Shown: positions 1-5,921 of the stretch, one piece after another
Position numbering within the stretch: position 1 is the stretch's first letter
Layout: every line of letters begins with the position of its first letter
NCBI GenBank assembly: GCA_030151845.1
Contig: JASLCM010000204.1
Location: 1-8,513 of the forward strand
DNA: 8,513 nt
Direction: 5' to 3'
DNA from: Bacteroides sp.
GTDB taxonomy: Bacteria > Bacteroidota > Bacteroidia > Bacteroidales > Bacteroidaceae
Notes under the pieces: generated by a model
The model's database searches: none
The model's input: only the letters and a program-made list of their open reading frames with translations
Told to the model about the DNA's origin: nothing
Program-made: the position numbers and the translations under genes

Positions 1-1
1 A

Positions 2-610
2 ATGGGGGAATCTACTTTCATGGTTGAGATGAATGAGGCCGCAGAGATTTTAAACAATATTTCTGCAAAAAGCTTAATTCTATTCGATGAGTTGGGAAGA
101 GGAACATCTACCTATGATGGAATCTCCATAGCATGGGCTATTGTTGAGCATATTCATGAACACCCTACAGCTAAGGCGAGAACTCTGTTTGCAACACACT
201 ACCACGAACTCAATGAGATGGAGAAGAGTTTCAGCCGAATTAAAAATTATAATGTCTCTGTTAAAGAGATTGAGAATAGGGTGCTCTTCTTAAGAAAGTT
301 AAAACGGGGAGGAAGCGAACACTCTTTTGGTATCCATGTAGCAAAAATGGCAGGGATGCCTAAGAGCATTATTCGTCGGGCCGATGATATTCTTAAGCAG
401 CTTGAAACAGTTAACCGACAAGAAGGAATTAAACAGAAAGCTATTCCTGAAGCAGCAAGTTCGAAAGATGGAGTACAGCTTAGCTTCTTTCAGCTAGACG
501 ATCCTGTACTCTCACAGGTTCGCGATGAAATTATCAACTTAGATATCAATTCACTTACCCCCATAGAGGCCTTAAACAAGCTTAACGACATTAAGAAGAT
601 TATAGGTTAA
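2..610 (+). CDS. mutS: DNA mismatch repair protein MutS, C-terminal part (5' end outside window)
   Basis: MutS binds mismatches and uses its ATPase to recruit MutL. About the last 200 residues are present; numbering here starts at the first whole codon. The ABC signature region STFMVEM is at 4-10, the Walker B segment LILFDE at 25-30, followed by LGRGTSTYDG, and the switch histidine in THYHEL at 65-70. The helical dimer-contact segment (SFGIHVAKMAGMP) is at 108-120. A linker carries QLSFF at 159-163, which fits the beta-clamp-binding consensus, and the tail contains LTPIEALNKL, typical of the MutS C-terminal end. The ATG at position 2 is an internal codon: the family is roughly 850-900 residues and the Walker A motif lies upstream of the window. 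The gene ends normally, three bases before a strong terminator, and converges on lgt. Identification is secure. Confidence 0.97.
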   Translation: MGESTFMVEMNEAAEILNNISAKSLILFDELGRGTSTYDGISIAWAIVEHIHEHPTAKARTLFATHYHELNEMEKSFSRIKNYNVSVKEIENRVLFLRKLKRGGSEHSFGIHVAKMAGMPKSIIRRADDILKQLETVNRQEGIKQKAIPEAASSKDGVQLSFFQLDDPVLSQVRDEIINLDINSLTPIEALNKLNDIKKIIG

Positions 611-612
611 AT

Positions 613-646
613 AAAAAAGGGAAGTTGAGTTCAACTTCCCTTTTTT
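613..646. terminator. Bidirectional rho-independent terminator between mutS and lgt
   Basis: A perfect inverted repeat has arms GGGAAGTTGA (619-628) and TCAACTTCCC (631-640) around a two-base centre. It is flanked by six A on the left and six T on the right. Because the A and T runs also pair, the dyad is 16 bp per arm. Read on either strand the hairpin is followed by a U tract, so it can end mutS on the plus strand and lgt on the minus strand. The mutS stop is just outside the left arm, and the lgt stop codon (649-651) is just outside the right arm. Confidence 0.92.
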
Positions 647-648
647 AT

Positions 649-1476
649 TTATGCTTGCTTACTCGTTTTTCGAAACATAAAGAATACTCCTATCAGCATG
701 AAAGGAATACTTAACCATTGCCCCATATTAAGCTGCATTCCCTCTTCAAAAGCAACTTGATTCTCCTTTAAGAATTCAATAAAGAACCTAAAGAAAAAGA
801 TAAGTGTAAGACATAGTCCAAAGAAAAAGCCCTTATGAAGTTGTTTTCCTTTTAATTTATAAAGAGGAAATAGAATAAAAAAGAAAGCAAGGTAAGCCAG
901 CGCCTCATAAAGTTGTGCTGGATGCCTAGGAACCATATCTACACGTTCAAAGATAAATGCCCAAGGAACATTCGTTGCTTTCCCTATTATTTCTGAATTC
1001 ATTAAGTTAGCCATACGTATACAGAAAGCTGTTATAGGAGTCGCTACTGCAATCATATCGACAACCTCTAAGTAATTCATCTTGGTCTTTCGGCAGTAAA
1101 GCCACAGTGCAATTATTAAACCAATCGTTCCACCATGACTTGCCAAGCCTGCATAACCAATAAACTTCCAGCTTCCATCGGCTAAAACTTTAATAGGAAG
1201 GAACATCTCTATAGGATTAGCTAAAAAATATTCGGGATCGTAAAAAAGACAGTGTCCTAATCGAGCGCCTATAAATATCCCCAAAAAGCAGTAAATAAAA
1301 AGAGGTTCAAATATCTTTTCAGAGATCCCCTTATCTTTGTATTGATATTGTACTACCCAATATCCAAGAGCGATACCTATAGCCCAAAGTAATCCGTAAT
1401 ACTTTATAGAGAGACCAAAAAGATTGAATATCTCAGGATTGGGATTCCAATGAATCTGTAATAACGTGTGAAGCAT
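649..1476 (-). CDS. lgt: Prolipoprotein diacylglyceryl transferase Lgt
   Basis: Lgt is the inner-membrane enzyme that moves a diacylglyceryl group from phosphatidylglycerol to the lipobox cysteine of prolipoproteins, the first step of lipoprotein maturation. The 275-residue protein has about seven hydrophobic segments and the family landmarks: YYG at 26-28, GARLGH at 70-75, HGG at 114-116 (His114 matches the essential E. coli His103), and the signature Arg154/Asn157/Glu162/Gly165, spaced exactly as E. coli Arg143/Asn146/Glu151/Gly154. RHPAQLYEA follows at 184-192, and Arg230/Glu234 match E. coli Arg239/Glu243. Every key position I can place is present. The ATG start gives a normal N-terminus for the family. 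It lies 33 bases downstream of ychF on the same strand, so it is probably co-transcribed, with a possible extra promoter in the gap. Its 3' end abuts the shared terminator. Confidence 0.97.
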   Translation of the reverse strand: MLHTLLQIHWNPNPEIFNLFGLSIKYYGLLWAIGIALGYWVVQYQYKDKGISEKIFEPLFIYCFLGIFIGARLGHCLFYDPEYFLANPIEMFLPIKVLADGSWKFIGYAGLASHGGTIGLIIALWLYCRKTKMNYLEVVDMIAVATPITAFCIRMANLMNSEIIGKATNVPWAFIFERVDMVPRHPAQLYEALAYLAFFFILFPLYKLKGKQLHKGFFFGLCLTLIFFFRFFIEFLKENQVAFEEGMQLNMGQWLSIPFMLIGVFFMFRKTSKQA

Positions 1477-1490
1477 AATCTATTTTTCAA

Positions 1491-1498
1491 CAAATATA
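1491..1498 (-). promoter_or_regulatory. Possible -7 box in front of lgt
   Basis: On the minus strand these bases read TATATTTG, matching the Bacteroidota -7 consensus TAnnTTTG, and they lie 14 bases before the lgt ATG. I see no good -33 TTG element at the expected distance; that region would lie inside the ychF coding end. The match may be chance in AT-rich DNA. If real, it would give lgt expression independent of ychF from a very short leader. Confidence 0.3.
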
Positions 1499-1509
1499 GT
1501 AAAGACTAG

Positions 1510-2613
1510 TTACACATTAAATCTAAAATGCATAATATCTCCATCTTGCACTAAATATTCTTTACCTTCAACACTTAGCTTTCCAGCTTCGCGCACTGCT
1601 GCTTCTGACCCAAGCGCTATGAAATCGTTATACTTAATAACTTCTGCACGAATGAATCCTTTCTCAAAGTCTGTATGTATAACTCCTGCACATTGTGGAG
1701 CTTTCCATCCTTTTTCAAAGGTCCAAGCTCTCACCTCTTGTACACCTACGGTAAAATAAGTTTCCAAATTAAGAAGCCTATAAGCCGATTGAATCAGTCG
1801 GTTTACACCAGACTCTTTCAATCCAACCTCCTCTAAAAACATCTGACGATCTTCATAAGTCTCAAGCTCAGCAATTTCAGATTCTGTTTTAGCTGCAACA
1901 ACTAAAATTTGAGCATTCTCTGTCTTTACAGCTTCTTTTACCTCTTCTATGAAGCGATTCCCCGAAACAGCACTCTCTTCATCTACATTACATACATACA
2001 TTACTGGCTTGCTTGTTAATAAAAACAGCTCATCTGCAATGCGTTGGTCATCTTTTGAATCGAATGTAACAGTTCTTGCAGACTCTCCTCTATCTAATGC
2101 TTCCTTAAATTTCAAAAGAACATCATAAGTTTGCTTTGCTATTGGATCACCTCCTGTTTGAGCCTGTTTTTGAACTTTCTGAATTCTACTCTCAACGGTT
2201 TCTAAATCTTTCAATTGAAGTTCAAAGTCAATTATTTCTTTATCACGAACAGGGTCTACACTACCATCAACATGGGTAACATTTTCATCCTCAAAACATC
2301 TTAATACGTGAATGATTGCATCTGTTTCTCTAATGTTGGCCAAGAATTTATTTCCTAATCCTTCCCCCTTACTTGCTCCTTTCACAAGCCCTGCAATATC
2401 TACTATTTCAACAGTAGTTGGTACAATTCTATTGGGATTAACCAACTCAGCCAGCTTGGTTAAACGCTCATCGGGAACAGTAATTACACCTACGTTAGGT
2501 TCTATCGTACAGAACGGGAAATTAGCCGCCTGAGCTTTTGCATTAGATAAACAATTAAAAAGTGTGGACTTTCCAACATTAGGAAGCCCAACAATACCAC
2601 ATTGTAAAGCCAT
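1510..2613 (-). CDS. ychF: Ribosome-binding ATPase YchF (Obg-family, OLA1-type)
   Basis: YchF is a conserved translation-factor-class P-loop protein of the Obg group that associates with ribosomes. The 367-residue length is standard. The P-loop GLPNVGKST is at 9-17, switch II DIAGLV at 72-77 with the following glycine-rich KGASKGEGLG, and the base-recognition motif reads NVDE at 209-212 instead of the NKxD of true GTPases. That change is the family hallmark and explains the preference of YchF for ATP. The coiled-coil insert runs at about 130-175, and the TGS domain occupies about 285-365, with RAWTF at 295-299 and GKEYLVQDGDIMHFRFNV at the end. The ATG start places the P-loop at the usual distance from the N-terminus. 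A promoter-like box lies about 55 bases upstream, and lgt follows on the same strand after 33 bases. Confidence 0.97.
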   Translation of the reverse strand: MALQCGIVGLPNVGKSTLFNCLSNAKAQAANFPFCTIEPNVGVITVPDERLTKLAELVNPNRIVPTTVEIVDIAGLVKGASKGEGLGNKFLANIRETDAIIHVLRCFEDENVTHVDGSVDPVRDKEIIDFELQLKDLETVESRIQKVQKQAQTGGDPIAKQTYDVLLKFKEALDRGESARTVTFDSKDDQRIADELFLLTSKPVMYVCNVDEESAVSGNRFIEEVKEAVKTENAQILVVAAKTESEIAELETYEDRQMFLEEVGLKESGVNRLIQSAYRLLNLETYFTVGVQEVRAWTFEKGWKAPQCAGVIHTDFEKGFIRAEVIKYNDFIALGSEAAVREAGKLSVEGKEYLVQDGDIMHFRFNV

Positions 2614-2667
2614 TATTATCGTTTTTTATTTTATTTCTTAACTATATATACCTCTCCATTCGATTCA

Positions 2668-2675
2668 CAAAGATA
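2668..2675 (-). promoter_or_regulatory. Putative ychF promoter (-7 box TATCTTTG)
   Basis: In the 92-base gap between the TIGR02757 gene and ychF, the minus strand reads TATCTTTG, an exact match to the Bacteroidota -7 consensus TAnnTTTG, about 55 bases before the ychF ATG. The -33 region is weak: a CTGTTA segment lies roughly 18 bases further upstream instead of a clear TTG box. A short dyad (2676-2692) sits in the spacer. The leader would be roughly 45-50 bases with no obvious Shine-Dalgarno sequence, which is usual for this phylum. The location in the only sizeable gap before ychF supports it. Confidence 0.55.
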
Positions 2676-2705
2676 GTTATTCTTTTTATAACAGTTTAGA
2701 AAGAG

Positions 2706-3437
2706 CTAATCCAATCTAGATATCCCATAACCAAATAGCGCAAAATCGTAACCTACAGGATCTATCGGGTCTAGCTCTTTTAAGTTCCTTGTAAGCTCCT
2801 CTACTGCCTTCCTATCATTTTGTTTTCGAGAAAGAAGATCCATTTCTCTCCCGATACGAGCCACATGGGTATCTAAAGGAATCATGAGTTGTGAGGGCTG
2901 AATACTCTTCCAAACACCCAAGTCTACAACACCATCATTTCTCACCAGCCAACGCAAGGCCATATGAATTCTTTTACAAGCTGAGTTCTTTTCTGGATTG
3001 GCAAAATGTTTACTTTCTACACCTCCATTTCCCTCTATAAAGAGTGCTCGTAGTGCCGATATTCCATCCCATATATCTTTTTCTCCCCGAAATAGCTCCT
3101 CTGCAGAATTGTACCTTTGGTAGAGGTATTGAAATCCCCTACAAAAATAGAAAAGATCTCTCTCAAAAAAGGTACGATGCAAATTCCCTTTTCCATTCCC
3201 TTTAAACTGTCCATTCCTTACGTAATCATAAGGGGAGTTTCCCAAAATTGATAGAATTTTTTCAGCAGACTTTAAAATTGATTTTCTATTTCCCCAGGAA
3301 ATTGTAGCTATTATTAAAGAGACAATCTCTACGTCTTGAACTGTAGAGAATCTGTGCGGGAACTGAACTGGGTCATTCGTTATGAACTCCTTTGTATTGT
3401 AGTAATCCCGTAATTTATCTAATTTTTCTTTTAACAT
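2706..3437 (-). CDS. TIGR02757 / DUF2400 family protein of unknown function
   Basis: This is a 243-residue cytosolic protein with no signal peptide or membrane segment. I recognise the TIGR02757 (DUF2400) family from the N-terminal FITNDPVQFPHRFS (18-31), ATISWGNRKSI (44-54), the Lys-Arg stretch SACKRIHMALRWLVR (152-166), the near-invariant PLDTHVARIGRE (187-198) and DPVGYDFALFGYGIS (226-240). No reaction is established for the family. The order of these elements recalls HhH-GPD DNA glycosylases: a helical LIIATISWGN segment near the N-terminus, then a Lys155 and an Asp189 in a DTHV motif like the catalytic Asp motif of endonuclease III. That is inference. The ATG start fits family N-termini. 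The terminator of the upstream gene ends six bases before this start, and I see no promoter in between, so the transcript may come from read-through or from a promoter inside the upstream gene. Confidence 0.88.
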   Translation of the reverse strand: MLKEKLDKLRDYYNTKEFITNDPVQFPHRFSTVQDVEIVSLIIATISWGNRKSILKSAEKILSILGNSPYDYVRNGQFKGNGKGNLHRTFFERDLFYFCRGFQYLYQRYNSAEELFRGEKDIWDGISALRALFIEGNGGVESKHFANPEKNSACKRIHMALRWLVRNDGVVDLGVWKSIQPSQLMIPLDTHVARIGREMDLLSRKQNDRKAVEELTRNLKELDPIDPVGYDFALFGYGISRLD

Positions 3438-3443
3438 AGTCCT

Positions 3444-3470
3444 AAAAAAAGAAGCACTGATCGGTGCTTC
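3444..3470 (-). terminator. Rho-independent terminator after the nuclease gene
   Basis: Read on the minus strand, a hairpin with arms GAAGCAC and GTGCTTC (3464-3470 and 3451-3457, six-base loop) is followed by seven T (3450-3444). It begins 12 bases after the stop codon of the nuclease gene and is the likely end of the TonB receptor operon. On the plus strand the hairpin is followed by only four T, so it is mainly a minus-strand terminator. It ends six bases before the TIGR02757 start codon. Confidence 0.8.
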
Positions 3471-3482
3471 TTTTCTAAAATA

Positions 3483-4517
3483 TTACTTTATTTCTCGAAT
3501 GAGATAGATCATTGTTGGAAAGTGGTCGCTATATCCATTAATAAAGGTATTCCCAGAAAAAGTTCTGAACGGATACCCTTTTTTCTTCCCCTCTTGCTGA
3601 GTAAGGAAGGGTCTATTAAATACTTCTGCCTTCCAAAATCGCAACGAAGAGTAATCTGAACCAAGGAGCCCATGAGAAATAATAATTTGATCAAACAGGT
3701 TCCACTTGTCTTGATAGCACAGTGAACCTATTCCTTTCTCGTAAAGTGGCCACATTGTATTAAACAAACCACCAGGTTTCACATCCTTTGGATTTTTCTT
3801 AGCATTTAAAACAATCCTACAACTTTTATCGGTTGGATCATCATTCAAGTCTCCCATTATAATAACCTTAGCTAGAGGATCTATTTGATGCAAAGAGTCC
3901 GTTATTGCTTTGGTTATAGAGGCTGCATGCTCACGCAACTTACTCGATTTGCTACCATAACGTGAAGGCCAGTGATTCACTATAACATGGAGGGGCTCTC
4001 CAGCAAGTACACCACTTACAACCAGCTGATCACGGGTTTTAAATGCTGGATTTTCAGGCAAGATATAAGGTACAGCTTTAGCATGGGTCACTCTGAAGAG
4101 ACTTGGATTGTAAAGAAGTCCTACGTCAATACCTCTCCAGTCTGGAGACTCAAAATGAACAATCTCATACCCTCTCGAAGCTATCTGCTCTTGTTTTACC
4201 AAATCTTCTAAAACCAGCCTGTTTTCTACCTCAGCAACTCCCAAAACAGCTGGACCAACAGGTGTTACCTCTTTCCCCATTTGAGAAATAACCTTAGCTA
4301 AATTCGTTAGTTTTTTGTTGTACTTACCAGGAGTCCAAGCGTTTGCTCCCTTGGGGGTAAACTCATCGTCTCCCGGGTTTGTTGGATCATCTAGAGTATC
4401 AAATAAGTTCTCTAAATTGTAAAAACCTACGGTGTACACAGCATAGTTTTTTTGAGCATAAGCTGTTGTGACCCCTAAGCCAACAAGTATCGCTAATAAA
4501 ATACTTTTAATTTTCAT
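3483..4517 (-). CDS. Secreted endonuclease/exonuclease/phosphatase (EEP, DNase I-like) family enzyme
   Basis: This is a metal-dependent phosphodiesterase or nuclease of the DNase I-like EEP superfamily, exported from the cytoplasm. Numbered from the ATG at 4517 (344 aa), residues 1-21 form a signal peptide ending in AYA before Gln22. The domain then shows YNLEN at 33-37, metal-binding Glu96 in GVAEVEN, DWRGIDVGLLY at 126-136, NHWPSR at 181-186 with His182, GDLNDDP at 222-228 with Asp223 and Asn225, FDQII at 275-279, and SDHFP at 330-334 with the Asp-His pair. The catalytic set looks complete. The C-terminus ends shortly after the SDH motif, so there is no sorting domain and the product is probably periplasmic or released. 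An in-frame GTG at 4526 would add three residues; I prefer the ATG because it gives a compact MKIK signal start. It lies 27 bases after the DUF5689 gene and ends at a terminator. Substrate is unknown: nucleic acid, sugar-phosphate and lipid-phosphate enzymes all share this fold. Confidence 0.9.
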   Translation of the reverse strand: MKIKSILLAILVGLGVTTAYAQKNYAVYTVGFYNLENLFDTLDDPTNPGDDEFTPKGANAWTPGKYNKKLTNLAKVISQMGKEVTPVGPAVLGVAEVENRLVLEDLVKQEQIASRGYEIVHFESPDWRGIDVGLLYNPSLFRVTHAKAVPYILPENPAFKTRDQLVVSGVLAGEPLHVIVNHWPSRYGSKSSKLREHAASITKAITDSLHQIDPLAKVIIMGDLNDDPTDKSCRIVLNAKKNPKDVKPGGLFNTMWPLYEKGIGSLCYQDKWNLFDQIIISHGLLGSDYSSLRFWKAEVFNRPFLTQQEGKKKGYPFRTFSGNTFINGYSDHFPTMIYLIREIK

Positions 4518-4544
4518 ATGTTTCACTTATTTGAGTAGAGTTCA

Positions 4545-5885
4545 CTACTCTTCTGTCAAGATAATCGTATCGTCTTTTTCTTGAATAACTAGATTATCTA
4601 AACGGAAGCCTGCGGTATTTGCCTTCTCTGCAGAGAAGAACTCTATAGTTACATCTTTTTCTACAGGTAATCCTTCTAACTCGATTTTATAGAACTTCGT
4701 ATCGTCTCCATTCGCTTTTGATAGGCTTTTATCAGGCATAGCCAAAGCTTTACCATTGCAGCTCACTTGAATCATATTTAAGTTCGCTGTAGCTCCATCA
4801 TCAAAGAGATTTGCAGCTAATTCAAAAGAAAAAACTAAATTTTTTCCTTTAGAAAGATCAATTCCAGAAATAGTTAGGTATCCATCTTTATTTGCTGGCA
4901 ACCAAGCATGAGGTCCATACTCAGCAACCTTAGACATATATCGGATAGATACTGAGTTTGCTTTATCCGAATAGGCTACAGGTGCTTTCATATCAAATCC
5001 TTTGTAGTCTTTTATAAAAGGACGATCTGCCACATTCTCTGTACCGAAAGTCTCTTTAAAGTATACTGTGTTTTCTCCAGGTTGTTCTGGCTCTGTAGGT
5101 AATGGGTTGCCGAAATCAACAATATCATCATGGTCCCTAAGAATAAATTGCCAGTTGTCAAAATGTTTAGATAAAATACCTACTATAGTTCCAGCACCTT
5201 CAGGAAGTATTTCTTTAGAGAAATTTGCATAACTACTGGTTCGTACGGTCAGTGTTTTACCAGTAGCATCTTTAATTAGTTGTTCTCCAAAATTCTCTCC
5301 CTCTTTCACAAAAGGTTGCTTTCCACCATTCAAAAAGTAAACGTTATCTATTTGAACCAATGTATTTATCATCTCATCCTTTAATGCGTCAAGCTTAACT
5401 ACTCTTGGTTTTGCATTTGCTGGATCGGCCCACTTATCTAGAGATACATGTTCTTCAAATATATTCCAAGGGATACGATTTGCTTGGGTTTTATTATAAG
5501 CAATCTGTAATTGATCCCCATAAACTACAGCATAGAGACCATGTAAATTCACATAAACCGTTTGCCCTATACGAAATTGAGAGTAAACAGAGTTCTGATC
5601 CACACCAATGTAGAGACCGCCTGTTTCGTCTTGAATGTATAACTGTTTAAAGATATTACCAGACTTATCATTAGCAACTACTGTAGCTTTCAAAATAAAA
5701 TCTGTATCTATCAAGGTTGGTTCTGTTACCTTTCCATAGCTCTCTTTGAACTTTGCTATTGTATAGTTGGCCTCTGAACCTGTATAATGAGGTTCATCCA
5801 AAGGAGGTAAATCGTAATCTCGCGAGCAAGATGAGATTACAAGTAAAGAGCATATAAGCCAAATTAATTTATTTAATGTTTTCAT
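4545..5885 (-). CDS. DUF5689 domain outer-membrane lipoprotein
   Basis: This 446-residue exported lipoprotein is a predicted partner of the upstream receptor. Residues 1-19 are a lipoprotein signal peptide with lipobox VISSC and the lipidated Cys20. The next residues, SRDYD, are acidic, as in the export tags that place Bacteroidota lipoproteins on the cell surface. Residues about 37-258 match what I recognise as DUF5689; the segment at about 60-130 (FILKATVVAND, LYIQDETGGLYIG, IGQTVYVNLHG) has the strand pattern of an OB fold, and GTIVGILSKHFDNWQFILRD at 232-251 looks like a second such strand set. A proline-rich linker (PTEPEQPGE, 263-271) leads to a beta-rich C-terminal region at about 274-438 (FKETFG at 276-281, FRLDNLVIQ near the end) resembling choice-of-anchor J or carbohydrate-binding jelly rolls. 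The 36-base gap after the receptor and 27-base gap before the nuclease indicate one operon. Ligand unknown. Confidence 0.88.
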   Translation of the reverse strand: MKTLNKLIWLICSLLVISSCSRDYDLPPLDEPHYTGSEANYTIAKFKESYGKVTEPTLIDTDFILKATVVANDKSGNIFKQLYIQDETGGLYIGVDQNSVYSQFRIGQTVYVNLHGLYAVVYGDQLQIAYNKTQANRIPWNIFEEHVSLDKWADPANAKPRVVKLDALKDEMINTLVQIDNVYFLNGGKQPFVKEGENFGEQLIKDATGKTLTVRTSSYANFSKEILPEGAGTIVGILSKHFDNWQFILRDHDDIVDFGNPLPTEPEQPGENTVYFKETFGTENVADRPFIKDYKGFDMKAPVAYSDKANSVSIRYMSKVAEYGPHAWLPANKDGYLTISGIDLSKGKNLVFSFELAANLFDDGATANLNMIQVSCNGKALAMPDKSLSKANGDDTKFYKIELEGLPVEKDVTIEFFSAEKANTAGFRLDNLVIQEKDDTIILTEE

Positions 5886-5921
5886 TTTTTTATCATTTTA
5901 TGATGATCAATATCTTTTCTA

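Noticed and set aside
2312..2533. Plus-strand open frame of 73 codons
   Set aside because: It lies wholly antisense inside ychF, whose motifs are intact, and its translation shows no recognisable domain.
3509..3694. Minus-strand open frame of 61 codons in another frame of the nuclease gene
   Set aside because: It overlaps the conserved C-terminal catalytic region of the nuclease in a different frame and has no family resemblance.
3972..4291. Two overlapping plus-strand open frames
   Set aside because: Both are antisense to the nuclease gene, low-complexity in look, and lack a supporting promoter or domain.
4533..4550. Inverted repeat GAGTAG/CTACTC at the DUF5689-nuclease junction as a terminator
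   Set aside because: The stem is only 6 bp, it includes the DUF5689 stop codon, and no T run follows on the minus strand. At most it is a weak intercistronic hairpin.
5405..5650. Plus-strand open frame of 81 codons
   Set aside because: Antisense to the DUF5689 gene with no recognisable product.
5892..5904. Dyad ATCAT/ATGAT in the gap between receptor and lipoprotein genes
   Set aside because: A 5-bp AT-rich stem with a three-base loop is too weak to call as a terminator or regulator in DNA of this composition.
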